Source of the DNA: Neptunicoccus sediminis
GTDB lineage: Bacteria > Pseudomonadota > Alphaproteobacteria > Rhodobacterales > Rhodobacteraceae
Length of the DNA stretch: 64,000 bases
Assembly (NCBI RefSeq): GCF_001719615.1
Contig: NZ_MDVX01000017.1
Location: 28,989 to 92,988 of the forward strand
Direction of reading: 5' to 3'
Below the pieces are notes generated by a model. That model was not told the origin of the DNA, ran no database searches, and was given only the letters and a program-made list of their open reading frames with translations. The stretch's first letter is position 1; each line of letters starts with the position of its first letter. The position numbers and the translations under genes were made by a program. Below are positions 9,923 through 19,217 of the stretch, piece by piece.

Positions 9923-10162
9923 TCAATCCTCAAGATCAGCATCGTCCGGCGTGGTGTTCAGATAGATCCGCCCGATGGCTTTCACGAAAGGCAGGTTCAG
10001 AAAAGCGACAATCCCCGTAGAGATGAGCAATCGGCTTGTGATGCTAACGGGCATGGGATCGGTTGCGTCGGCGTAGAGGTAGATTAACACAGTCACCACC
10101 ACAAACCAGATAGCCAGCGCCCGAAGCTCAGAGATTACCGTTTTTTTACAGGGTCTTCGCAC
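9923..10162 (-). CDS. Small two-helix membrane protein
   Basis: 79 residues: a basic N-terminus (MRRPCKKT), two hydrophobic helices (about 12-30 and 42-62) and an acidic tail ending DDADLED. The charge pattern fits an inner-membrane protein. I do not recognise a family and give no function. It lies 77 bp beyond the stop codon of the phospholipase-D-like gene on the same strand (which ends at 10240, reading downward), so the two may be co-transcribed. Confidence 0.5.
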   Translation of the reverse strand: MRRPCKKTVISELRALAIWFVVVTVLIYLYADATDPMPVSITSRLLISTGIVAFLNLPFVKAIGRIYLNTTPDDADLED

Positions 10163-10239
10163 GGAGTGTCCTTTAACGGGAAGTCCCGCCGAGACAGATT
10201 AAGCAGAGACATATGCGGACCGCAACCTGCGATGCTGCC

Positions 10240-11793
10240 CTACCTGCCCCACTTGCGCCATGCGAGCCAGCCGAGAGCTAGTCCACCGGCAAGAATTGCG
10301 ATGTGGCGCGGGCGCAGCCCCCTGCCCGCATTGGTCTGCTCGCCCGGATGGTAGCGGGGGTCCAGCAGTCTGGTATCTGCAAGCACTTTCCCGATGAGGG
10401 TCGGGCTTTCACGGGACAGTCTGCGCAACCCGCGCCCTTTTTCGCGGTTCAAATGCTCAATCGCCGCGATGAACTGTTGATCGTTGCCCTCGGCTTCGCG
10501 GAATGTCTCGGGTGAAACGTCGAGATGCTCGGCAATTAGGCGGACGCGAAATCGCTCTATCACTTTGGCAGGCTTTGCGATTGCCACGTTACATTCCGTA
10601 TCAAACCCCATCGACCTGTCGTTGATATTGCTCGATCCGATGATTAACAGCCTGTCATCCACCACCATGATCTTTGCGTGCACATAGATCGGTTCGCCCG
10701 CCTTTGTCACCGGATAATAAATGCGAAAGCGGTTTTGATGGTCCGCCTTCATCAGCCGTTCCACCATACGGTGGCGCAGCACATGCATGGCGTCGTCTTC
10801 CAACCAGGATTCCGCCTCTACCGGATTGATCACGACGATCTCGGGGCCATCATCCTCTTGCAGTCGCTTTTCCAGCGCGGAGCAAATGCTCTCTGCCGCG
10901 AAATATTGGGATTCGATATAGATCACCCTTTCCGCCGCGTTGATGCCGTTGAGAAACAATTGCTCGATCTCATTAATCAGCGGTTTGCCATCAAACGGAG
11001 GCTCTGTCCGGGAAATGGCCACGTCAATATCTGTCGCATCCACCTCCAGACCCTCCGGCCAGGGTGTTGGTGGCGTGTCGTTCGGAGGGGAAAGAGTCTC
11101 TCCGTTGGCCCGATGCCAGCGCCTGCGCGACAATTCTGCCAGCGCAGCCGCAGCAGGGCCGGTCAGCGCCGAGGTCGCGTCATGCCAAGGGCCGGAGGGC
11201 GTACCGTCCTTACAAATCCGGCGAGGATCGTCAGGCAAATGCTCTGACGTGTCCCAACGTTTTTCCGTGGCATCAATGCCGCCACAAAATGCAAGCGCAT
11301 CATCTGCGACGACAATCTTCTGGTGATGGCAGGCGCCAAACGGGTGATGCCCATCCAGCGCAAAATGGATCCGCTCACTGCCAAAAATGCTTAACGCGAC
11401 AGTTGGCGCCAAACGGCCGGGTGCCGCCAGTACCGCGCCATTCCATTTTAGCATGTAAACATTAAGATCGGGTGAACGCTCTACGATTGCTTCGATAAAA
11501 CTGCCAAGCTGGTTGGGCAAACCGTCCGGTGCCAACCCGTCTTCGTCCCCCTCTCCGGGGAGCATTTCCAGTTCAAAATCAAAGTCCCAACCGATCAGCA
11601 GCAGCTCTCTCTTCGCGCCAATAAACACCTTGCGAAGCACCCGAAAATAATCCGCCGCATCGACAATCAGCGCAAATTTATCCGCCCGCGCCACCTGCCA
11701 CGTCGTATCATCGGTAAACAACGCCCCCTCCGGCAGCGCGGTCAGGGCGTCATGGGCAGTGGGCTTCGGTGTTGGATCGGTATCACTTGGCAT
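10240..11793 (-). CDS. Phospholipase D-like protein (two HKD motifs)
   Basis: 517-residue member of the phospholipase D superfamily. It has two HxK(x)4D catalytic motifs, HQKIVVAD at about 157-164 followed by FCGGID, and HAKIMVVD at about 371-378 followed by GSSNINDRSMG. The two halves form one active site through a phosphohistidine intermediate. There is no strong N-terminal membrane pair as in classical cardiolipin synthases, but a C-terminal hydrophobic helix (about 496-512) is followed by RKWGR, so it may be tail-anchored. Likely substrates are phospholipids: cardiolipin synthase-like transfer or phosphodiesterase activity. Which of these applies cannot be told from sequence. Confidence 0.85.
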   Translation of the reverse strand: MPSDTDPTPKPTAHDALTALPEGALFTDDTTWQVARADKFALIVDAADYFRVLRKVFIGAKRELLLIGWDFDFELEMLPGEGDEDGLAPDGLPNQLGSFIEAIVERSPDLNVYMLKWNGAVLAAPGRLAPTVALSIFGSERIHFALDGHHPFGACHHQKIVVADDALAFCGGIDATEKRWDTSEHLPDDPRRICKDGTPSGPWHDATSALTGPAAAALAELSRRRWHRANGETLSPPNDTPPTPWPEGLEVDATDIDVAISRTEPPFDGKPLINEIEQLFLNGINAAERVIYIESQYFAAESICSALEKRLQEDDGPEIVVINPVEAESWLEDDAMHVLRHRMVERLMKADHQNRFRIYYPVTKAGEPIYVHAKIMVVDDRLLIIGSSNINDRSMGFDTECNVAIAKPAKVIERFRVRLIAEHLDVSPETFREAEGNDQQFIAAIEHLNREKGRGLRRLSRESPTLIGKVLADTRLLDPRYHPGEQTNAGRGLRPRHIAILAGGLALGWLAWRKWGR

Positions 11794-11934
11794 TGCTGCA
11801 CTCCCGTTGTCGATTGCATCATGGACCTAATCGTCCAAGCGCGACAGCCCCGTTAAGGGGCTCTCTGCAAAAGCAACGGCTGGCTGCGCCATCGGTTCCG
11901 TGTCTGCGGCAAAAAGAGCGGAAATATTCCGTCG

Positions 11935-13083
11935 TCAGGCAATCAAACGAGAGGTCTCGCGGCAAAGCACGATCGCTTTCTCCTGCGCAAGCTTCTCATT
12001 TTCATTCAGCGGGATACGCTCCGCCTCGGCCTCATATCCCCGCAGTACATTATTTGCCGCACGCCAGATCTTGGGGTTGTCGTCGATCACAGTCGCACAA
12101 CGCACGGCGAGGTATTCGACTTCCTGTATCTGTTCCGGAGAAAGCTGGTCGCGCGGGCGGGTGGATTTCGGCTCTGAGATCGCTTTAGTCATTGATTTAT
12201 CCAACGAGCTTTCAAGCCACGGAGTATTGAAAAAAGTGCTGTCAGTCTTGCGAGCATCGTCACGGAAAAATTCATCCACTTTTTCCAACAAAGCCCTGTC
12301 CAAGGTGAGTTTCTCTCCTTCCGCCGAAGTAATCTCACCCACACAATGTGCGATAGCGCCGCCCATGACGGCACGGACATTTCTTGACACTTTATGCCGG
12401 ATAAGCGTCTTCTGGAACGCCCTCATAGCAGCGATTTGCTGCAGACCTAGGGACCGGTTGGCGACACCGGGGTCTTTCAAGGAAAAATGCGCACCTTCCA
12501 AAACAAAGTTAAAGAAATCATACACCACGTCATTGTTATTGAGCGCATCTCTTACGAACGGGCGGAGAGAGAATTTCTCTCCGAACACCGCTTTCCACGC
12601 TGAAAACCGGCGATGATAATTGAGCGAGAGATCGGAACTAAGGCCACTGAGGAGTAGAGGCATATCGCGCACGAACAATCCCGTCTTGACGCGTTGTGCG
12701 TAGGTTGAAACAAAACGCTCGGCATGAGGACGGACATAAGCGAGTATGCGAACTTTACCCGCGTATTCAGGCAGATGCTCATCTAAAGCTTCAGCAAGAG
12801 CCTCGGGCTGGATTTGAGAGAAAAATTCCGAGGATACTACCCCGTAGTCGGCCTCTGACGCACGTGCCCACTCGGCCAGTTCGGCAAAGCGCGCATTGCG
12901 ATTGTCGGCGTCGCCTTTCCGACGCAGGGATTTTGCCAAAGCAACTTCGTTGCGCAAATTGGACATTTGAATTGTGCGACTGTCACACTGCCACAGACCT
13001 TGGGCGAGACTATTTTGGATAGAACTTGAACCGTTTTTCGGGTCGCCTATATGGATTACCAGATTACTTAACATGATATGCAA
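11935..13083 (-). CDS. Sulfotransferase-like protein
   Basis: 382 residues (ATG 13083; a second ATG lies three codons later). The N-terminus VIHIGDPKNGSSSIQNSL has the HIG-x-x-K-x-G-S-x-S-I-Q form of the phosphate-binding loop seen in sulfotransferase-like proteins of marine alphaproteobacteria. VRPHAERFVSTYAQRV further in resembles the second nucleotide-binding motif. The C-terminal half is not recognised. It is a single gene between the PLD-like gene and puuD. The substrate is unknown. It may modify a surface glycan or lipid, which is an inference from family behaviour only. Confidence 0.65.
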   Translation of the reverse strand: MHIMLSNLVIHIGDPKNGSSSIQNSLAQGLWQCDSRTIQMSNLRNEVALAKSLRRKGDADNRNARFAELAEWARASEADYGVVSSEFFSQIQPEALAEALDEHLPEYAGKVRILAYVRPHAERFVSTYAQRVKTGLFVRDMPLLLSGLSSDLSLNYHRRFSAWKAVFGEKFSLRPFVRDALNNNDVVYDFFNFVLEGAHFSLKDPGVANRSLGLQQIAAMRAFQKTLIRHKVSRNVRAVMGGAIAHCVGEITSAEGEKLTLDRALLEKVDEFFRDDARKTDSTFFNTPWLESSLDKSMTKAISEPKSTRPRDQLSPEQIQEVEYLAVRCATVIDDNPKIWRAANNVLRGYEAEAERIPLNENEKLAQEKAIVLCRETSRLIA

Positions 13084-13206
13084 GACCTTGTATTTGTTAA
13101 GCTTTTGACTGCCAAAAGCTTAAAACCAATCGGTCTCTTCTCAGATGTAACACGGATGCACAAGGGCTAATACAACCTATAGCTGTTTACCCCACGGAAC
13201 AGCCCC

Positions 13207-14463
13207 TTACTCCAATATCCCTGCGAGGGCATTCTCATTTGCTCTGCGGAACCATTTCACGATTTTCACACGGTCTTCGTCGGGCATGTAGGTGATGTTG
13301 GCGGGCGGCATGGCGTGGGTTACGCCGGATTGCAGATAGATCTGGCGGGCGGCGCGGGCGATGTCGGATTTTGTTTCCAGATGCACGCCTTTGGGCGCCC
13401 AGTGCATGCCCTCCCATGCGGGTTCGCGGGCGTGGCACATAGAGCAGCGGCCAAGCACGATTTCATGGACTTTCTCAAAGCCTTCGGCCTGTGCATAGCG
13501 CTGCTCGTATGCGGTCAGGGGCTGGTTCTCAACCGTGTCGTAATCTCCGTCCCAGCTTGACGCGGTAGACAGCCATGCGATGATCAAGAACAGCACCACA
13601 GTCGCCGCCCATGTCCAGCTTGGCCCCCGTCCGGTGGCGTGCATCGTGTTGAAGTAATGGCGGATCGTCACGCCTGTCAGGAAAATCAGCGAGGCAATGA
13701 TCCAGCTGTATTCGGTCGCAAAAGCCAGCGGATAGTGGTTGGACAGCATCAGGAACAGAACCGGCAGCGTCAGATAGTTGTTGTGGGTGCTGCGCAGTTT
13801 GGCTATCTTTCCGTATTTCGGATCAGGGGTGCGGCCTTCCTGCAAATCCTTCACCACGATACGCTGGTTCGGCATGATGATCAGGAACACATTGGCTGTC
13901 ATGATGGTCGCGGTGAACGCGCCGAGATGCAACAGCGCAGCACGCCCTGTGAAAATCTGGTTATAGCCCCATGACATCGCCACCAGAATGACAAACAACA
14001 GCAGCATAAGCACTGTCGGGGTCTCGCCCAGCTTGGATTTGCACAGGAAATCGTAACAAATCCAGCCGATTGTAAGCGAACCACCGGAAATCAGAATAGC
14101 CTGCCAGACCGCCAGATCCGCCTTGGCCGGATCAATCAGGAACAGCTCTGCGCCGACCCAATAGACAATCATCAACAAGGCCGCACCAGACAGCCATGTG
14201 GCGTAGCTCTCCCACTTGAACCAGATCAGATGGTCGGGCATGTTCTCTGGTGCCACAAGGAACTTGCGGATGTGATAGAAGCCGCCCCCGTGCACCTGCC
14301 ATTCCTCGCCGTGGGCCCCAACCGGCAGGTCGGGCGCCTTACGCAACCCCAGATCCAGCGCGACAAAGTAAAAGGAAGACCCGATCCATGCAATTGCCGT
14401 GATGACATGCAGCCAGCGCACTGCAAAGGCAAACCAATCCCACAAGATTGCAATATCATACAT
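13207..14463 (-). CDS. puuD: Membrane urate hydroxylase/oxidase with cytochrome c domain (PuuD)
   Basis: 418 residues. The N-terminal two thirds form an integral membrane domain of about eight helices starting MYDIAILWDWFAFAVRW, as in the PuuD urate oxidase family. The C-terminus carries a cytochrome c domain with the heme motif CSMCH (about 341-345) and a later Met (HAMPPANITYMP) as likely axial ligand. PuuD oxidises urate to 5-hydroxyisourate and passes electrons to the respiratory chain rather than to O2 directly. The start has a strong AAAGGAGG ribosome site. It is divergent from a LysR gene (96 bp apart), and allA and a urate/xanthine-type permease follow 3 kb away, so it belongs to purine catabolism. 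Confidence 0.9.
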   Translation of the reverse strand: MYDIAILWDWFAFAVRWLHVITAIAWIGSSFYFVALDLGLRKAPDLPVGAHGEEWQVHGGGFYHIRKFLVAPENMPDHLIWFKWESYATWLSGAALLMIVYWVGAELFLIDPAKADLAVWQAILISGGSLTIGWICYDFLCKSKLGETPTVLMLLLFVILVAMSWGYNQIFTGRAALLHLGAFTATIMTANVFLIIMPNQRIVVKDLQEGRTPDPKYGKIAKLRSTHNNYLTLPVLFLMLSNHYPLAFATEYSWIIASLIFLTGVTIRHYFNTMHATGRGPSWTWAATVVLFLIIAWLSTASSWDGDYDTVENQPLTAYEQRYAQAEGFEKVHEIVLGRCSMCHAREPAWEGMHWAPKGVHLETKSDIARAARQIYLQSGVTHAMPPANITYMPDEDRVKIVKWFRRANENALAGILE

Positions 14464-14559
14464 TAATCTGTCCTCCTTTGACGTGTCTTCACACTATCGC
14501 CTGCCCTATTTTCGCGCTACGCTTGTCATTCAGCAAACAGTGTCAAAAAAAAACTTACA

Positions 14560-15477
14560 ATGTCTTATTTCGACAATATCAGAACCTTCATACGGGTGTA
14601 CGAACTGGGCAGCATGTCTGCAGCAGCGCGGGACCAGCGGATTTCGCCTGCGGTTGCCTCTGCGCGGATTTCCCAGCTTGAGGCCCATCTTGACGTGCGT
14701 CTGTTCCAGCGCACCACCCGCAGCCTGACCCCCACAGAGCAGGGCCAGTTGTTCTATGAGGGCGCCTGCGGGGTGCTTGAGGCAGTGGAATCTGCCGAGG
14801 CGAGCATCGGGGACGTGACGGACAACCCCCGCGGTACGCTGTATATTGCGGCGCCGCTCGGGGTGGGGCGGCGTTTGATTGCCCCCCATACCCCCGCGTT
14901 TACCGCGCAATATCCGCTGGTAGATGTGCGTCTGCGTCTCAGCGACCGGAACATCGACCTGACGGCGGAAGGGCTTGATATTTCCTTTTTCCTCGGGCGT
15001 CCGGCGGATTCCAACCTGCGCATCCGCAAGATTGCCGACTGCCAGCGGGTGCTTTGCGCCAGTCCCGCCTACATAGCGGCCCACGGCCACCCCAAAACGG
15101 GCGCCGAAATCGAGCGTGGCCAGCATAATTGCCTTAACCTGCGCTATCCGGGCGCAACGGAATTCCAGTGGGAATTGGAAACCCCGGAAGGCCCGCAAAA
15201 GTTCAACGTGCGGGGCCGGATTGAATGTGACGACGGGGATGTGCTGACGGATTGGGCGCTGGCAGGCACAGGCATTGCCATGAAACCCACGTTTGAAATC
15301 GCAGAGCATTTGCGCAGCGGCGCATTGGTTCCGGTGGTGGAAGAGACCCCGCCCCTGCCCGTCCAGATGGCCTGTCTTTATACCCATCGCCGCCATCAAG
15401 ACCCCAAAGCGCGGCTGTTTATGGAATTCATGATCGAACGCATAGAAAGCGCGATCCGCGCAACCGAGCAGAGCTAA
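14560..15477 (+). CDS. LysR-family transcriptional regulator
   Basis: 305 residues. The N-terminal winged helix-turn-helix (about 1-60; SMSAAARDQRISPAVASARISQLE read as two motifs) is followed by a periplasmic-binding-protein-like effector domain (about 90-295), the standard LysR layout and length. It is transcribed away from puuD with 96 bp between starts, the usual arrangement for a regulator of the neighbouring gene. A short GTGT-CTTC-ACAC inverted repeat lies at 14483-14494 in that gap. Control of purine degradation is inferred from position only; LysR family members close to this one are often called transcriptional regulators of unknown ligand. Confidence 0.88.
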   Translation: MSYFDNIRTFIRVYELGSMSAAARDQRISPAVASARISQLEAHLDVRLFQRTTRSLTPTEQGQLFYEGACGVLEAVESAEASIGDVTDNPRGTLYIAAPLGVGRRLIAPHTPAFTAQYPLVDVRLRLSDRNIDLTAEGLDISFFLGRPADSNLRIRKIADCQRVLCASPAYIAAHGHPKTGAEIERGQHNCLNLRYPGATEFQWELETPEGPQKFNVRGRIECDDGDVLTDWALAGTGIAMKPTFEIAEHLRSGALVPVVEETPPLPVQMACLYTHRRHQDPKARLFMEFMIERIESAIRATEQS

Positions 15478-15509
15478 CGGGCAAAGCTGGCAGGCTGTCA
15501 GGATCAAAC

Positions 15510-15538
15510 CCGCCGGCAGGCGTTTGTCCTACCGGCGG
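15510..15538. terminator. Hairpin between convergent lysR-type and RTX genes
   Basis: 11-bp arms CCGCCGGCAGG (15510-15520) and CCTACCGGCGG (15528-15538) pair with one C-A mismatch and a 7-nt loop. It lies between two convergent genes and probably acts as a transcription barrier in both directions, although neither side has a good T-tract. Confidence 0.5.
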
Positions 15539-15561
15539 TGATCGTCTTGAGGGTCTGGAGT

Positions 15562-16779
15562 TTAGAACAAAAAGTCGTTTGCCCCCAAATCCCCCAAATC
15601 CACATCCAGCAGGGTGATGGAATTGCCACCCTGCGAAATAACGACATCTTTGCCGTTAGCAGCCTGTTCCATGTGGTTGTTCGCAAGGTCGTTCCAATGC
15701 TTGATCTGGGTGACGCTGCTCAGATCAATCTTCTCTTTGTTGTTGCGCGCCCCGAAGTCCGTGATCACATCATCGCCAAACTTGTTCTGGAACACGAATG
15801 TATCCGCGCCTTTGCCGCCGGTCATCTGGTCGTCTCCGGCACCGCCCTTCAGCGTGTCCTTGCCATTGCCGCCAATCAGCAGATCCGCGCCCTTACCGCC
15901 GTTCAGAACATCCTTGCCACGGCCGCCAAACAGCTTGTCCGCTTTATTTCCGCCGATCAGCGTATCCGCCCCGTTTGCGCCGTTCAAAACGTCACTCCCG
16001 GCGCCGCCCAACAGCTTGTCCGCGCCCGCATTGCCAAAGAGGAAATCATCGCCCTGTTTGCCGATCAACACATCAGATCCGGCATCCCCGTAGAGGTAAT
16101 CCTTGCCGCGGCCCCCGTCGATGGTATCGTTCCCGCTGCCACCAGAGATATATTCTGTAAGCGCTGCTGCAGAACGATCGCCACTCAGGGTCTCGCTTGC
16201 CGAACTGCCTTTTTGAAGGGACACGTCTTTATCATTGAAGGAAACGAACTCGATATTCTTCAGACTGTCGTTACCATACGCACTTTCGATGCGGAAGCCG
16301 GAGCTTGTCGGTGACACGGAAACGCTGGAAGAATGCACCGAAATGACGAAAGTATCGGTGCCAGTGCCCCCATCAACAAAATCATTTCCGGTACCCAGTT
16401 CGATCCGGTCATTCCCGCCATAGGTATGGAAAGAATCGCCGCGATTCCACGCAGACTCGATAGTATCGCTTCCGGCCAGAAGCTTTTGTTCAATGCGGGA
16501 CGGGGTGGCGTAGGCCAGTTCGGAAACACTCAACGAGAACCCGGAAACCGAGACGAGCTGGCTGCCGCCATAGCTCATGGAGAGCGAGTTGAATGTACCG
16601 CCCGACAGCCCGTAACTATCATAGTAGAAAGTTCCGGTCACATAGATGTCAAAGCCCCCTGCGGAGCCGGAAATGTGTCCGGCGGAGTGGCTGTAGACGC
16701 GGGCGTCGCCAAAGTTGGTAGAGTACAGATCGTTGTAGTTCCAGTGGTTCGAGGAAGAGTGGATGGTAATGTTCGCCAT
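15562..16779 (-). CDS. RTX calcium-binding secreted protein
   Basis: 405 residues starting MANITIHSSSNHW. There is no N-terminal signal peptide, as expected for type I secretion. Residues about 1-130 are Ser/Gly/Tyr-rich with an early GGNDRIELGTGNDFVDGG block. Residues about 208-345 hold a run of GGxGxDxLx nonapeptides (for example GGAGSDVLN, GGRGKDVLN, GGKGADLLI), which bind Ca2+ and fold as a parallel beta-roll. The C-terminus (DLGDLGANDFLF) resembles type I secretion signals. No catalytic domain is recognised, so it may be a structural or adhesive exoprotein. No ABC/MFP/TolC export genes are in the window. Confidence 0.85.
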   Translation of the reverse strand: MANITIHSSSNHWNYNDLYSTNFGDARVYSHSAGHISGSAGGFDIYVTGTFYYDSYGLSGGTFNSLSMSYGGSQLVSVSGFSLSVSELAYATPSRIEQKLLAGSDTIESAWNRGDSFHTYGGNDRIELGTGNDFVDGGTGTDTFVISVHSSSVSVSPTSSGFRIESAYGNDSLKNIEFVSFNDKDVSLQKGSSASETLSGDRSAAALTEYISGGSGNDTIDGGRGKDYLYGDAGSDVLIGKQGDDFLFGNAGADKLLGGAGSDVLNGANGADTLIGGNKADKLFGGRGKDVLNGGKGADLLIGGNGKDTLKGGAGDDQMTGGKGADTFVFQNKFGDDVITDFGARNNKEKIDLSSVTQIKHWNDLANNHMEQAANGKDVVISQGGNSITLLDVDLGDLGANDFLF

Positions 16780-17179
16780 TTTACTTAGCCTTCACTTGGT
16801 ATGGGTCAGGCCTTCAAAACGGGCAAATACTATTTTGAAAGACCTGATTTACAATGAACGGCAAGTGACACCAGAAAAACCTATTGGTTTCAAGGGAGAA
16901 ACCGAAACTTTACACGGTTGAACTGTCTTGAAACTGCGACTCATCCGGCGCGAATCCTTGCTGTGAAGGGGAAAACGGTGGTTAAAAAATTGTTAAAACC
17001 CACCTCATCTCTTGCCCCCATTTAAGTCGATTACCCAAAAATCCTGTAAAATTTTACAGTGCTTTCGTTTTTTCTTGAAAAAACCTTTGCGGTTTGTGTC
17101 CTATACCGGAACGAGGTTGAAATTCGTGAAACAGTTTCTTCAAATCCGATAAGCTGAACAGACCCGGGAGAGCCCTGTT
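16780..17179. other. AT-rich divergent intergenic region, RTX gene / allA
   Basis: 400 bp between the starts of the RTX gene and allA, more AT-rich than its surroundings. It holds a perfect 16-bp palindrome at 17044-17059 and, 7 bp further, a GTTTTTT-CTTG-AAAAAAC hairpin at 17067-17084. Both divergent promoters are expected here. No small gene is convincing. Confidence 0.45.
17044..17059. promoter_or_regulatory. Perfect 16-bp palindrome upstream of allA
   Basis: CTGTAAAATTTTACAG is self-complementary over all 16 bases and sits 120 bp before the allA start, in the region that should contain its promoter. It has the size of a dimeric repressor operator. No regulator is assigned. It could also be a chance AT-rich palindrome. 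Confidence 0.4.
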
Positions 17180-17671
17180 ATGCGCCGCACCATCCAGATC
17201 CGCCCCATCACCCGCGCAGCATTCGCTCCGTTCGGAGAGGTTCTGGACATTGATGGCGCCGCAGACAAGATCATCAACGAAGGGCTGTGCGGGCGGTATC
17301 ATGACCGCGCCACGCTGGATTTCAACAAAGGCCGCGCCGGTGTCAGCCTGTTTAACGCGCAAAAACGCGACCTGCCCCTGACGCTCAACATGATGGAGCG
17401 CCACCCCGACGGCAGTCAGGCCTTTCTGCCCATGCACCAGAACCCGTTTCTGGTGGTCGTGGCCGCAGATGACGGCGGCGCTCCGGCAGAACCGTTGGCC
17501 TTTGTCACCGCGCCCGGACAGGGCATCAATTTTCACCGCAACGTCTGGCACGGCGTGCTGACCCCGCTGCATGATCCCGGCCTGTTCGCCGTGGTGGATC
17601 GCATCGGCGAGGGTGCGAACCTTCAGGAACACTGGTTTGACCAGCCGTGGCACATCACGCAAACCAATTAA
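17180..17671 (+). CDS. allA: Ureidoglycolate lyase
   Basis: 163 residues, the usual length of AllA. It starts MRRTIQIRPITRAAFAPFGE and shows the family's cupin-like pattern (MMERHPDGSQAFLPM, PGQGINFHRNVWHGVL). The enzyme splits (S)-ureidoglycolate into glyoxylate and urea, the last step of ureide catabolism. A GGGAG ribosome site precedes ATG 17180. The permease gene follows 56 bp later on the same strand, so the two are probably one operon for uptake and use of purines or ureides. The glyoxylate it releases is the substrate of the beta-hydroxyaspartate cycle encoded 5-10 kb downstream in the window. Confidence 0.92.
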   Translation: MRRTIQIRPITRAAFAPFGEVLDIDGAADKIINEGLCGRYHDRATLDFNKGRAGVSLFNAQKRDLPLTLNMMERHPDGSQAFLPMHQNPFLVVVAADDGGAPAEPLAFVTAPGQGINFHRNVWHGVLTPLHDPGLFAVVDRIGEGANLQEHWFDQPWHITQTN

Positions 17672-17727
17672 TCGAACCGCCAGCAAGAGCGGGCAACAGG
17701 GAAACCGTCTTATAGGGAGACTAGTAA

Positions 17728-19158
17728 ATGTCGGACACTTCACTCGGGACTGCGGAACAACTCCGCGACCCAAATTATACGCCGCCACTGATCAAAGCGA
17801 TACCACTTGGCATCCAGCACGTTCTGGCGATGTTCGTTTCAAACGTGACACCTGCGATTATTATCGCAGGGGCTGCCGGTTTCGGTTTCGGGTCTGACGC
17901 CGGGGCGCAGGGCTTTCCGGATATGACCTATCTGATCCAGATGTCCATGCTGTTTGCTGGCATCGCAACCCTGTTCCAGACCATCGGCATGGGGCCGGTC
18001 GGGGCGCGTTTGCCCATCGTGCAGGGCACCAGCTTTGCCTTTATCCCGATCATGATCCCGCTGGTTGCCGGAAAAGGCGTAGAGGCCATGCCCGCCCTGT
18101 TTGGCGGTGTTCTGGTCGGCGGCCTGTTTCATGCGATCATCGGCACGTTCATCGGCAAAATCCGCTTTGCGCTGCCCCCGCTCGTCACCGGCTTGATCGT
18201 CACCATGATCGGTCTCGCGCTGGTTAAAGTGGGCATCCAATATGCTGCAGGCGGTGTGCCTGCGATCAACAAACCGGAATACGGCAGCTTGCTGAACTGG
18301 TCTGTTGCCCTCATGGTGATCCTTGTAACCCTCGGGCTTAAGTTTTTTGCCCGTGGCATGATGGCTGTCTCTGCCGTGGTGATCGGCATTATTGTGGGAT
18401 ACTTCTATGCTATGATGCTTGGCATGGTGACACTGGAGGGTATCGCAACCAGTTGGTCCCGCGCAGCCCCCGTTGCCATGCCTGTTCCGTTCAAATACGG
18501 GCTGGAATTCGGCGTTGCAGCAATCGTGGGTTTCTGCCTGATGGCCTTTGTTTCGGCAGTGGAAACCGTGGGCGATGTGTCCGGAATTACCCGTGGCGGC
18601 GCAGGTCGCGAAGCAACAGACGCGGAAATCACCGGCGCAACCTATGCGGACGGGATCGGCTCTGCGGTGGCCGGTATCTTTGGCGGCTTTCCAAACACAT
18701 CCTTCAGCCAGAATGTGGGTCTGATCGCCATGACCGGCGTGATGAGCCGCCATGTGGTGACGATCGGTGCGATCTTCCTGATCATCTGCGGCTTTGTTCC
18801 CAAAGTCGGCGCGCTGATCCGCACCATCCCGATCGAGGTGCTTGGCGGCGGTGTGATCGTCATGTTCGGCATGGTGGTTGCGGCCGGTATTTCGATGCTG
18901 TCGGATGTGAACTGGAACCGCCGCAACATGGTGATCTTCGCGATTGCCCTGTCTGTCGGTCTTGGCCTGCAACTGGACCCCAAGGCGGTACAATACCTGC
19001 CTGACACTCTGCGCATCCTGATGACATCAGGCCTGCTGCCCGCAGCGGTGATTGCGATTGTCCTCAACCTTGTGCTGCCCGAGGAACTTTCAAGCGAGTC
19101 CACCGAGGAAGTATCCGGCGGCATGTCCGGTCACGGCACTGGCAAGCTGAGCGGGTAG
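17728..19158 (+). CDS. NCS2-family xanthine/urate permease
   Basis: 476 residues with 12-14 hydrophobic helices. It has the nucleobase:cation symporter-2 signature around FSQNVGLIAMTGVMSR (about 322-338) and an AVETVGDVSGITRGG loop, as in UacT/XanP/PucJ-type carriers. It imports xanthine or uric acid by proton symport; family knowledge cannot separate the two here, but puuD close by favours urate. It is co-directional with allA (56 bp gap) and has its own GGGAGA ribosome site. A strong terminator follows at 19176-19208. Confidence 0.9.
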   Translation: MSDTSLGTAEQLRDPNYTPPLIKAIPLGIQHVLAMFVSNVTPAIIIAGAAGFGFGSDAGAQGFPDMTYLIQMSMLFAGIATLFQTIGMGPVGARLPIVQGTSFAFIPIMIPLVAGKGVEAMPALFGGVLVGGLFHAIIGTFIGKIRFALPPLVTGLIVTMIGLALVKVGIQYAAGGVPAINKPEYGSLLNWSVALMVILVTLGLKFFARGMMAVSAVVIGIIVGYFYAMMLGMVTLEGIATSWSRAAPVAMPVPFKYGLEFGVAAIVGFCLMAFVSAVETVGDVSGITRGGAGREATDAEITGATYADGIGSAVAGIFGGFPNTSFSQNVGLIAMTGVMSRHVVTIGAIFLIICGFVPKVGALIRTIPIEVLGGGVIVMFGMVVAAGISMLSDVNWNRRNMVIFAIALSVGLGLQLDPKAVQYLPDTLRILMTSGLLPAAVIAIVLNLVLPEELSSESTEEVSGGMSGHGTGKLSG

Positions 19159-19175
19159 TCCCGATCCACCCAAGC

Positions 19176-19208
19176 AAAAGGGCGCCCGCTTGAGGCGCCC
19201 TTTTTTTT
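19176..19208 (+). terminator. Rho-independent terminator of the allA-permease unit
   Basis: AAAA, then stem GGGCGCC (19180-19186), loop CCGCTTGA-like, stem GGCGCCC (19194-19200) and eight T. It lies 17 bp after the permease stop codon and is oriented to end the + strand transcript. Confidence 0.92.
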
Positions 19209-19217
19209 CTGCCATTC

